Shown here in pieces: positions 10,275 through 18,298 of a stretch of DNA of 64,000 bases. The DNA is from Thalassoglobus sp. JC818 (lineage in GTDB: Bacteria > Planctomycetota > Planctomycetia > Planctomycetales > Planctomycetaceae). Position 1 is the stretch's first letter; every line of letters starts with the position of its first letter. The stretch covers positions 108,226-172,225 of the forward strand of contig NZ_JBFEFI010000008.1 of the NCBI RefSeq assembly GCF_040717535.1. The letters are read 5' to 3'. The notes below the pieces were generated by a model. It saw only the letters and a list, made by a program, of their open reading frames with translations. It had not been told where the DNA came from and made no database searches. Both the position numbers and the translations under genes were made by a program.

Positions 10275-10856
10275 AGTTGGCGGGCCTTTGAGGAAGTTGG
10301 GTGGGTCGTCAATTGTGGGTCGCGAATTCTGATCGCGTGGTGTCACTTTGTCTGAACAGTGTAAATCCCCAAGCTGGTGATGTCACGACAGCGAGGAAAA
10401 ACCATCCAGGACAGCAGTCAGCATCAGGTCAACACTTCAAAAACTGACACAGGAATGTGATCAGCAAATCATGTCGAAAGTACAAAAAAGAATCACTCGT
10501 GCGATTGTTTTCCACACTCTCAAATGACAAGTCATGCAGTGACGTTGATACTTTCCGGCAATGGTACAAGTCAACACATGAGAATGATTTGACGCGTTAG
10601 TTCACAATGGTAGGATCTGAGATTGGAGCACTCCTGACACATCAGAATGTCCGCACGTTGCAGGCACTGAATTTGCAGCACGGGAGTTGACTTCAACGAA
10701 CTTCAATACTTGAGTCTCTCAAGTCGATAATTGTATGAGCTTGTCACTGTGAGATTGTTGCCTCCTGGCCATTGTTTTTGATCACGACGAGCACGCTGAA
10801 ACTGAAAAGCAACAGGCCGGTCTCGCCCGATCAGGCAAATAAAATAAAGCAAGAGC
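10275..10856. other. Intergenic stretch between divergent DUF3500 and kinase genes
   Basis: About 580 bp with no convincing ORF, RNA gene or repeat. It presumably carries both divergent promoters. A TTGACT hexamer is visible near 10687 but lacks a well-spaced -10 partner, so no promoter is called. Confidence 0.5.
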
Positions 10857-12293
10857 ATGGTGCCGCGAACGATCCCAGAGCTTGAGGATTTACTGATCCA
10901 ACTTCAGCTGATCACAGTCAGCGACCTTTCACAATTGCGTTCCGAAGTCCATGGCGGACTCGATGTTGATGGCTATCTCCAACTACTCGAACGCAAGCAA
11001 CTTCTGACCACCTATCAGTCTGGTCGTGTTCGCAAAGGAGAAACAGAAGGCCTGGTGCTCGGTGGCTGCAAATTGCTGTATCGAAACGCATCAGGCAGCT
11101 TCGCAAGAGTCTTCCGCGCCAGCCGTATCAGCGATGGTCAAATGCTCGGAATGAAAGTTCTTCGCGATCGATGGGCCAACGATCCCGCGAGCATTCAACT
11201 CTTTCGACACGAAGGACAAGTCGGCAAGCGGCTCAAACACCCCAACATCGTTCCAATCTACGATGTCGGCAGTGAAGGAAAATTCCATTTCATCACCATG
11301 GAATTCGTCGAAGGTGGAAATCTTCGCGACTTCATGAAGATTCGCAAACAGCTCAAGCCCGTCGAAGCTTTGCGATATGCCCTCGATATTGCTCGCGGTC
11401 TGGAATACGCCCTGACGCAGGGAATCACTCACCGGGACATGAAAACAACAAACGTGTTGTTGAGCATTCAGGGAGTCGCAAAACTCATCGACTTCGGACT
11501 GGCAGCTGACGACTCATTTTTCAATCGCCCCGGCAGCCCCGACCTGGCACAAGCGATCGAGTACTCCACTCTCGAACGCGGGACGAACGCACCTGCCAAT
11601 GATCCGCGCAGTGACCTCTTCTTCCTCGGAACCATTCTCTACGAACTTCTTTCCGGAGAGCCCCCTTACCCCAGAACTCGAGACCTCGAAGAACGCCGCC
11701 GCTTCAACCGGTATCGCGATATCCGTCCACTCGCTGGGATGATGCCGTCACTCGAATGGGACATCGTTTCCGTCGTCGATCGACTCATTCAAATCAATCC
11801 CGGTCAGCGTTATCAATCCCCGACCGAACTCGCCGAAGATCTCGAGCGCCTTCTTGAGCAACTCGGACATACTCCGACCCAGGCAGTCAAAGCTCCCGTT
11901 CAAGAAGCCTCCTCTTCAACGAAGACGATTCTGTGCGTGGAAAATCGCCCGAAGAGACAAGACGTTCTGAGGGAATACTTCTCGAAACACGGATTCCGAC
12001 TGCTGCTCATGGGAGATGTCGACCGTGCTTTGAACCGGATTCAAAAAGACCCGCCGCAGGGGATTATTTTCTTCGGAGACGTTGTCGGCGATCGAGTCGT
12101 GGACGACTTCAAACAGTGCATCAAGTCGACCGCCGGGCAGGATCTCGTCGCTGTGCTCGTTCTGTCGGGAAGTCAGTCGTCGCTGCAGAATGGGCTAGCT
12201 GAGATCGACAATCGCGGCAAAGTCTTGACTCAGCCGATTCGACTCAGAGATCTACGCAACGCAATTCAGGACCCGGTCGAGTCGACAACGTGA
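10857..12293 (+). CDS. Ser/Thr protein kinase with degenerate C-terminal receiver-like domain
   Basis: The 478-residue protein has three parts. Residues 1-65 form a helical planctomycete-type leader module (LLERKQLLTTYQSGRV). Residues about 70-330 are a Hanks-type kinase with all catalytic residues visible: K100, E119, HRDMKTTN at 192-199 and DFG at 212-214. Residues about 350-475 resemble a response-regulator receiver (TILCVENRPKRQDVLREYF...IIFFGDVVGD...VLVLSGSQ...LTQP), but acidic pocket residues and the terminal Lys are poorly conserved, so phosphoacceptance is doubtful. No transmembrane segment is seen, so it should be cytosolic. Its stop overlaps the GTG start of the EpmA-like gene by four bases (GTGA), suggesting translational coupling. 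Confidence 0.9.
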   Translation: MVPRTIPELEDLLIQLQLITVSDLSQLRSEVHGGLDVDGYLQLLERKQLLTTYQSGRVRKGETEGLVLGGCKLLYRNASGSFARVFRASRISDGQMLGMKVLRDRWANDPASIQLFRHEGQVGKRLKHPNIVPIYDVGSEGKFHFITMEFVEGGNLRDFMKIRKQLKPVEALRYALDIARGLEYALTQGITHRDMKTTNVLLSIQGVAKLIDFGLAADDSFFNRPGSPDLAQAIEYSTLERGTNAPANDPRSDLFFLGTILYELLSGEPPYPRTRDLEERRRFNRYRDIRPLAGMMPSLEWDIVSVVDRLIQINPGQRYQSPTELAEDLERLLEQLGHTPTQAVKAPVQEASSSTKTILCVENRPKRQDVLREYFSKHGFRLLLMGDVDRALNRIQKDPPQGIIFFGDVVGDRVVDDFKQCIKSTAGQDLVAVLVLSGSQSSLQNGLAEIDNRGKVLTQPIRLRDLRNAIQDPVESTT

Positions 12294-13300
12294 ACACGTC
12301 AATCGTGAAAGACGGCTCACTTCGACCGCAAAATGTCATTCAGAATTTGAGGAAACGCGCCGCCCTCCTGAACCACGTTCGGAAAGAATTCCACCGACAG
12401 GGATATTGGGAGGTCGAGACTCCACTCTTGTCTCAGGAAACTTGCATCGATCAATGGATCGAGCCGATGGAGTGCCACGCTGCGGACCAGGTGCGTTACC
12501 TCCAGACATCTCCCGAATTTGCAATGAAGCGACTCGTCGCCAGCGGAGCCGAGTCAATCTATCAGATTTGCAAAGCTTTTCGTGGTCACGAATCAGGAGT
12601 GAATCACAACTGCGAGTTCACACTCGTTGAGTGGTATCGTGTCGGCGATAACTATCATGCCCAAATGGACTTCGTAGAAGACCTTCTGCGATCTGCCCTC
12701 GACTTCTCAATACAGAACGCCTGGATCGCACCAGACCAGAAACCGAAGCAGTTTCACAGAATCTCCTACGAATCCGCATTCGTCGAATTCGCCAACATCT
12801 CCGCGCTCACAGCGACAGACGATGATCTCATCCAGCAAGCGATCGATTCGGGAATGACATCTTCGAGTAAAAATGCCCCCCTGCGAGATGACGTGCTCAA
12901 CTATCTGCTGGCAACACGCGTCGAACCCGAACTCGAAAAACTGGGCTCAGTTTTTCTGTACGATTACCCCGCCAGTCAATCTGCTCTCGCCCAAGTTCGC
13001 AACGATCAACCGCCAGTCTCCGAACGGTTTGAGCTGTACGTTAACGGCATCGAGCTTTGCAACGGGTATCAGGAACTGACTGATCCGGTAGAACTTCGCC
13101 AGAGAATGAAGCATCAGAACGAGCTGCGGGCAAAAAGAGGATTGCGCCAATTCGAAACGGAAACGCACCTGATCAAAGCGATGGAAAGTAGTCTTCCAGA
13201 ATGTGCCGGAGTCGCACTCGGTTTTGACCGACTCGCGATGCTGTGCCTCGGACTGACATCCGTTCAAGATGTGATCGCGTTTCCCTTTGAGTCAGCATAA
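12290..13300 (+). CDS. epmA: EpmA/GenX-like class II LysRS paralogue (EF-P lysine ligase type)
   Basis: A 336-residue protein corresponding to the catalytic core of class II lysyl-tRNA synthetase without the N-terminal anticodon-binding domain, as in EpmA, which ligates (R)-beta-lysine to elongation factor P. Motif 2 is read as QICKAFRGHESG followed by NCEFTLVEWYR; motif 3 as GVALGFDRLAMLCLG. EVETPLLSQETCID and YLQTSPEFAMKRL match the family. The GTG start at 12290 overlaps the kinase stop. Neither efp nor epmB lies in the window, so the modification pathway cannot be confirmed here; an unrelated amino-acid ligase role is the alternative. Confidence 0.85.
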   Translation: MNTSIVKDGSLRPQNVIQNLRKRAALLNHVRKEFHRQGYWEVETPLLSQETCIDQWIEPMECHAADQVRYLQTSPEFAMKRLVASGAESIYQICKAFRGHESGVNHNCEFTLVEWYRVGDNYHAQMDFVEDLLRSALDFSIQNAWIAPDQKPKQFHRISYESAFVEFANISALTATDDDLIQQAIDSGMTSSSKNAPLRDDVLNYLLATRVEPELEKLGSVFLYDYPASQSALAQVRNDQPPVSERFELYVNGIELCNGYQELTDPVELRQRMKHQNELRAKRGLRQFETETHLIKAMESSLPECAGVALGFDRLAMLCLGLTSVQDVIAFPFESA

Positions 13301-13329
13301 CTCATCGGACACTCTTCTCACTGTCAGTT

Positions 13330-13376
13330 TAAAGCACGCAATCGGTCTGACAGCCAAACTGCCGCAACTTGCTCTA
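13330..13376 (-). repeat. Stop-codon-associated repeat, copy E (short, divergent)
   Basis: On the minus strand the ACT-protein gene ends with TAGAGCAAGTTGC, identical to the first 13 bases of the full-length copies, with TAG as stop codon. The interior is unrelated. The far end reads TGCTTTAAACTGA, matching TGCTCTAAACTGA at the far end and flank of copy A. The call rests on both ends only. Confidence 0.55.
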
Positions 13377-13880
13377 AAAGTATTCGTCGTCGCTCAACAG
13401 ATCTTTCTCAGCGAGCAGTCGGTGCCCCTGGTCTTTGAGAATGCTTCCCGCCTGATCGACGTCATCAACATAGACCGCGATTGCGCCTTTTCCCCCGCGC
13501 CGAAACAGAAGCGGATAGGTGTAGCTGATGTTGATCTCAGCTGCGACGAGTGCCAGAAAAATTGAGACGAATGGTTTGTCATCGTCGGGAAGCTGAACGC
13601 CGAGAATATCATTCTCGATAAAATTCAAACCAGAGAGTTCGAAGATTTCTCGGGCCCGGTCGGTTTCGTCGACCATGATTCGAGCGACGGCGAAATCGAC
13701 CGTATCCACGACGCTGAGAGCCAAGATTCGAAGATCATGATGCTCAATCTGCTTCAACAACGAATGCAGCTTGCCGACCCGGTTTTCCATGAAGACGCAG
13801 AATTGCCTGAGGCAGGGCCAGTCACGTCCCCGGGCTGTGATTGGGGAAACAGGATCGTCATTGTCAAAATCCGACGGCAT
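13374..13880 (-). CDS. Tandem ACT-domain protein
   Basis: A 168-residue protein of two ACT-like halves. The first contains QFCVFMENRVGKLHSLLKQ, the usual beta-alpha start with a Gly ligand loop, then DLRILALSVVDTVDFAVARI; the second contains FVSIFLALVAAEINISYTYP and GAIAVYVDDVDQAGSIL. ACT domains bind amino acids or other small effectors allosterically; no enzyme domain is attached, so this is a stand-alone regulator or sensor. ATG at 13880 is preferred over the TTG one codon upstream. It is convergent with the EpmA-like gene. The TAG stop lies in repeat copy E. Confidence 0.85.
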   Translation of the reverse strand: MPSDFDNDDPVSPITARGRDWPCLRQFCVFMENRVGKLHSLLKQIEHHDLRILALSVVDTVDFAVARIMVDETDRAREIFELSGLNFIENDILGVQLPDDDKPFVSIFLALVAAEINISYTYPLLFRRGGKGAIAVYVDDVDQAGSILKDQGHRLLAEKDLLSDDEYF

Positions 13881-14023
13881 CAATGCCTCCGTACGCCTTC
13901 ACGAGTATGGCAAATTTCATGGAAAGTTAAGCAATCCGCCGAGATCGGTCAATTCGCTGTTTTGAGAGCATCTGTATTTCGAGCTTTCATTGTTGACTGC
14001 AAGCAGCGAATTCAATCACAACG

Positions 14024-14068
14024 AAAAAACACCTGCCGAATGATTCCGACAGGTGTTTTGTTTTTTTT
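14024..14068 (-). terminator. Intrinsic terminator, probably bidirectional
   Basis: AAAACACCTG and CAGGTGTTTT form a 10-bp stem around a short loop (14026-14059). It is flanked by A6 on the left and T8 on the right, giving a U-tract in both directions. On the minus strand it lies about 100 bp after the YHS-like gene. Confidence 0.8.
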
Positions 14069-14169
14069 CGAGCGTTTCTTGAACTGCTATTCGCGGCTTC
14101 GCTCATGCCACCAGGAGAGATTCCAAGTGGAGCGATCCAGTCCAACCACCTAAAGATCGGACGAATCTC

Positions 14170-14619
14170 TTACTCTTCCTTTTTGACTTCAAACCCTTTC
14201 TGAAACGCAGCATCAGAGAAAACGAGTTGAAGTTGTTTCTCGCCTTCAGCACCTTTCACTTTGGCAAGACACTTGTCGCAGCAGAATTCCACTTTGACAT
14301 CTGAAACCGCTGTCATCATTTCAGGATTGAGTGGCTGACCAGAAATCGGACACTTCACCTGCTTGGCCTGCTTGGTAACGACAATCTGGTGATTCGCTTT
14401 CGGTGCAAACTTTTCAGTGTTCGCTTCGAACGCTTTCGGACAGTTGGGGCAACAGAAGAAGACTGTTGCTTCCGAATGCTTCAGTGAGTGTGTTTTGTCA
14501 ATGTCTTTCCCTGAAACCGGACAGACTGGCTTAGCTTCTTTCTTCTCATCTGCCTCTAAAAAGACAGTCCCAATCAACAGCCCGAGGATTCCGATGACGG
14601 CAATACTAAAGTGCTTCAT
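14170..14619 (-). CDS. Exported double YHS/TRASH-like metal-binding protein
   Basis: A 149-residue protein from the ATG at 14619, which starts a signal peptide (MKHFSIAVIGILGLLIGTVF). Two similar Cys-rich modules follow: VCPVSGKDID...VFFCCPNCPKAFEANTEKF and KCPISGQPLN...VEFCCDKCLAKVKGAEGEKQ. The pattern C-P-x-S-G ... F-C-C-xx-C resembles YHS/TRASH metal-binding domains found near copper or heavy-metal systems, and their duplication is clear. It is probably periplasmic. No metal transporter lies nearby, so the metal and role are unknown. Confidence 0.8.
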   Translation of the reverse strand: MKHFSIAVIGILGLLIGTVFLEADEKKEAKPVCPVSGKDIDKTHSLKHSEATVFFCCPNCPKAFEANTEKFAPKANHQIVVTKQAKQVKCPISGQPLNPEMMTAVSDVKVEFCCDKCLAKVKGAEGEKQLQLVFSDAAFQKGFEVKKEE

Positions 14620-14819
14620 TTCAAACTCCACAATGTTTTCAAACGAATCACGACCAACGCGTCGAGAAAAGACACAATTGAGACTAACAAACCCCAGCGA
14701 TGTCAAAAACAGAATTTTCTTCAGGAAGGCAACATTTCAGAGAAAGCCAAAACCCTCCACGCTGCACTCATGATCTTGTTGATCTGAGGAACGAGGAACA
14801 ATTGAACACTTCTGGCGAT

Positions 14820-16337
14820 TCACTTCTGATCGAAGTAGTGACCATACCAGGCTTTCTCCTGGCTGTTCGGGCGACCACCTGGAACCCCTGCAGGCTCCAT
14901 TCCCTCAGCCCATTCGACCAATTGATCTTCCAACTGCTGTGCGATTTCAGGGTGTTTATCAATTAGATTTGACGACTCTTCTGGGTCTGAATTCAGATTC
15001 AACAAGAATTCGCGAGCGTCACCGAGCCTGAGATATTTCCAGTCGCCAGACCGAACCGCTGATTGATTCCAGAATGTCCAAAAGAGTTGTCTTTGAGGAA
15101 GATTCTCGTTGGGTCCGGTGACGTAATCGAGCAAATCGACCCCATCAAGCCCTTGAGCATCCTCCACCCCGACGGCCGACAACGACGTCGCTGCGATGTC
15201 GAGAGTCGACACTGGCTCACCGACGACAGTCCCTTTCGGAACCCGTTTGGGCCACTGAAAAACAAACGGAACTCGAATCCCTCCTTCGGCCAGCATCCCC
15301 TTCTCACCCAACCAGGGATCGTTCAGAGATCCATCCCAGACCGGCCCTCCCTGCCCGATCGGATCATCCGGCTTCGTCAGTTTCAATGGAGCACCGTTGT
15401 CGCTCGTAAAGAAAATCATTGAGTTCTCAAGTAAGCCGAACGACGAGAGTGAGCGGACAATCTCGCCAACCCCATCATCAATGGCTGCAATCATCGACAA
15501 GCCATACCGTCGCCGCTCATTAGGCGCATCAGGGAATCTTGCCAAGCGATCCGGAGTCGCCTGCAGCGGAACATGAGGACCGTAGTAGCCCACATACAGA
15601 AAGAATGGCTCCTCATAGTTATTCTTAATGAACTGGACTGCAGCCTGAGTTTGAATGTCGATGCGATGCCCGGGAACGTACTTCCATCTTCCCTCATTCG
15701 AAAGTGCCCCTTGATCGAACTCGAAGTTCACGAAGTACTGCTGGATTTCTCCGGCGAAGTATTGTCCGAATCCCTGTTTGTCAGGATAGAACTCCAACGC
15801 TCTTTCAACCGGAATATTGACTCGACCATTTCTTCCAACCTGAATCCCCGGAAGGTTCTCGCGAGCCCAATCAAGAGAAACGGCATTGGGAGAGAGGTGC
15901 CACTTCCCAACCATGCCTGTTCGATAACCAAGTTCCTGCAGTCGTTCCGCAAGAGTGATTTCTTCCAATGGAAGCGGACACATTGAGATTTCATCGAGAC
16001 CAAAACGCTGCTGGTACTTCCCGGTCAGAATCGCAGCCCGTGACGGACTACATTGCGGGGCTGTCACATAGGCTGCTGTAAACCGTGCACCGTTCTGAGC
16101 GAGCGAATCGATATGCGGAGTCCGGACATCAGTGACCATTTTCTGACAGGAGAGGTCGGCGTATCCGTGATCATCTGACAGAATGACGATGATGTTGGGA
16201 CGATTCTCGACGGCGTCACTCGCATCGAGTCGTCCTCCGAAAGTGAAGAACAGAATCCCGACGATCGCTGCGATGTGATGACACCTTTGCGAGCGTACCA
16301 TTCTTCGAAATTCCGAAGCAGTTGAGCGCATAAGCAT
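14820..16337 (-). CDS. Secreted sulfatase (formylglycine type)
   Basis: A 505-residue sulfatase with an N-terminal hydrophobic export segment (about residues 22-36). Metal-binding residues appear in NIIVILSDDHGYADL (D55/D56), and the formylglycine motif is CSPSR with C96 followed by AAILTGKYQ. GKWHLS and FFTSDNGAP are further active-site blocks. It should cleave sulfate esters, probably of a polysaccharide, outside the cytoplasm after Cys-to-formylglycine maturation; no maturase gene is in the window. It is followed at about 200 bp by a second sulfatase on the same strand, suggesting joint use. Substrate cannot be predicted. Confidence 0.95.
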   Translation of the reverse strand: MLMRSTASEFRRMVRSQRCHHIAAIVGILFFTFGGRLDASDAVENRPNIIVILSDDHGYADLSCQKMVTDVRTPHIDSLAQNGARFTAAYVTAPQCSPSRAAILTGKYQQRFGLDEISMCPLPLEEITLAERLQELGYRTGMVGKWHLSPNAVSLDWARENLPGIQVGRNGRVNIPVERALEFYPDKQGFGQYFAGEIQQYFVNFEFDQGALSNEGRWKYVPGHRIDIQTQAAVQFIKNNYEEPFFLYVGYYGPHVPLQATPDRLARFPDAPNERRRYGLSMIAAIDDGVGEIVRSLSSFGLLENSMIFFTSDNGAPLKLTKPDDPIGQGGPVWDGSLNDPWLGEKGMLAEGGIRVPFVFQWPKRVPKGTVVGEPVSTLDIAATSLSAVGVEDAQGLDGVDLLDYVTGPNENLPQRQLFWTFWNQSAVRSGDWKYLRLGDAREFLLNLNSDPEESSNLIDKHPEIAQQLEDQLVEWAEGMEPAGVPGGRPNSQEKAWYGHYFDQK

Positions 16338-16538
16338 ATGACGAGAAGCCCTGAAAAGATGGAGCGCAAGTCTCCGCCGCCGATCACCATGTCGACAACG
16401 AGTGACTCTTCACTGATCCCAACACCTACAAGTGTAGCGCGTCAGGATCGACCATACGAGGAAACTTTCAGAACTTCTGATTCCGAAGATCCTTAGGAAA
16501 CGTTCTGACCGTCACCTACTTCAATGATCCAAGAAGGA

Positions 16539-17981
16539 TTACTCTTCGGATGCCTTCTTCCCCTTCGGCTTGTCGGCAGCCTCGTAATAACCTTCGCGAG
16601 TGTTGAACTCGATCACTTTCTCCAGCTTCTGGCGGATCGATTTCTGCTCTGCGCTCAACGACTTCATCGACAATGGAGACTGTTCTTCGTCATCCTCAAT
16701 CGTGCTATAAAAATTCCCCGTGCGATACAGCTTGTACTCATGAGTTCGAGCTGTCTCTCCGGCGGAATGCTTCTTCCCTCCGTCGGCCGGGACACCATTT
16801 CTGAAGTACCAGCAATAGACCCAGGAACGTGGATTGCCAACTTCACCTTGAAGCTGAGGCCAGAAGCTTTGACCATCAAGCATTAGATTCTCAGGCACCG
16901 CAGCCGAGGTTGCGTCCGCTAGAGTCGGCAGGAAATCTGAGAAGTCGATGAGATCCGTATTCACGGTTCCAGCTTCAACCCGCCCCGGCCAGTTAACGAT
17001 CAACGGAACGTGCGTCCCGTGATCGGTCATGTAACTCTTGCCGCCCCGCCAATCCTTGCCCCGCAGTTCAGAGACGATGGACTCATATGTCCCATTGTCT
17101 CCGGTAAACAGGATCAGCGTTTCATCACGCACGTCGAGTTCGTCGAGAGTGGCCACAATCTTGCCGACCATTTTGTCCGCATAGGTCACCATGTCTCCGA
17201 AGAACTTCTGAGACTTCTTCGGAGCTCCGGTTTCCGAAACATCGTCAACGCGAGCCTTCGGATCCCACTCCTCCGAATCCGGGGTTGGCTCGAATGGCCA
17301 ATGCGGAAGAATCATGGGGTAATAAACGAAGAACTTCTGATCTTCAGCCACTTGGCGACGAATAAAATCACATGCGTAATCACTGACGATATCGGGGCCG
17401 TACTGCCCTTCTTTGAAGTCTTTCTCTTCGTGATTGATTTCGAGGCCCGGGTTCGGATAGCGGTTGGGTCGACGCGTGACTTGCCAGAGACAGTATTCGT
17501 CGAAACCAAAGTGGTTCGGCCCTTCGAATCCTCCTCCCAACTGCCACTTCCCAACGACACAAGTTCGATAGCCGCTGTCCTGAAGAAGGTTTCCGAACGT
17601 ATAAATACTTGGATCAAGCAATCCGAACTCTACATAATTTCGGCTGTTATAAATCCCCGACATAATTTGTACCCGCGACGGAGTACAAATCGGCTGGCTG
17701 AAGCAGTTCTCAAAACGCATTCCGCTGGCAGCGAGTTGATCGAGAGTCGGCGTCTGATAGCTCGCTCCGCCGTTGGCTCCGACACACTCAAACCCCATGT
17801 CATCTGCCATGATCAGAATGACATTGGGGGTGGCTGTCGATTCAGCCGGAAGGCAACTTGCAAAGCCAAATTGAAACACCAAAACAATCGTGCAGACCAA
17901 CATCGAGATCGCACTTGGCGAAGTGACGTTGATCTCTTGAACACTTCGTCTCTCAGAAGCCCCCACGGAACACCGCTGCAT
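16539..17981 (-). CDS. Secreted sulfatase (formylglycine type)
   Basis: A 480-residue sulfatase with a membrane-spanning signal at about residues 24-44 and a metal site in NVILIMADDMGFECVGANGG. The formylglycine motif is CTPSR with C99. GKWQLGG and LFTGDNGTYES are the other conserved blocks. The C-terminus is Lys/Glu-rich. It is only distantly similar to the sulfatases at 14820 and 43912, which suggests different substrates rather than recent duplication. Predicted to act in the periplasm or at the cell surface. Confidence 0.95.
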   Translation of the reverse strand: MQRCSVGASERRSVQEINVTSPSAISMLVCTIVLVFQFGFASCLPAESTATPNVILIMADDMGFECVGANGGASYQTPTLDQLAASGMRFENCFSQPICTPSRVQIMSGIYNSRNYVEFGLLDPSIYTFGNLLQDSGYRTCVVGKWQLGGGFEGPNHFGFDEYCLWQVTRRPNRYPNPGLEINHEEKDFKEGQYGPDIVSDYACDFIRRQVAEDQKFFVYYPMILPHWPFEPTPDSEEWDPKARVDDVSETGAPKKSQKFFGDMVTYADKMVGKIVATLDELDVRDETLILFTGDNGTYESIVSELRGKDWRGGKSYMTDHGTHVPLIVNWPGRVEAGTVNTDLIDFSDFLPTLADATSAAVPENLMLDGQSFWPQLQGEVGNPRSWVYCWYFRNGVPADGGKKHSAGETARTHEYKLYRTGNFYSTIEDDEEQSPLSMKSLSAEQKSIRQKLEKVIEFNTREGYYEAADKPKGKKASEE

Positions 17982-18295
17982 CGTCGCCTCGCTTTCTCGA
18001 AGTGATCCCGAAACAGCCGATTGACTGAAGACCGAAGCGCTCAGCAGTCGACATATCGATTCAGGAAAAGTTTTGGTGAAAACTCAACCGGTTGAGAACA
18101 TTCACATCGTGACTTTGCACTCACCAGAACTCAACTCTGTGGGGAATCATGGGCTTGCAAGTGTGCAACAGAGACTCGCTGAAATGCAAGTTTCCTGAAC
18201 ATGTTCAGATTTGGCTTACACTGATTCACACGAGCAAACTCAGCTTTTAATGAGTGAGAACGTGCGAGCGAGTGCACCGGAAATAGCAACTCGCT
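17982..18295. other. Intergenic stretch downstream of gyrA
   Basis: About 310 bp carrying repeat copy B next to gyrA and the presumed promoter of the sulfatase gene. Nothing else is recognisable. Confidence 0.6.
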
Positions 18296-18298
18296 CTA
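18196..18298 (-). repeat. Stop-codon-associated repeat, copy B (103 bp, full length)
   Basis: On the minus strand it begins TAGAGCGAGTTGCTATTTCC; TAG is the gyrA stop codon. It continues GGTGCACTCGCTCGCACG, then TTTGCTCGTGTG, CCAAATCTGAACATGTTCA. Two changes weaken the initial palindrome compared with copies A, C and D. Order and spacing of blocks match copies A and C. Confidence 0.85.

Noticed and set aside
17010..18005. 331-codon ORF opposite the sulfatase gene
   Set aside because: Antisense to a well-supported sulfatase; composition is rich in Arg/His/Ser as expected for a shadow frame.
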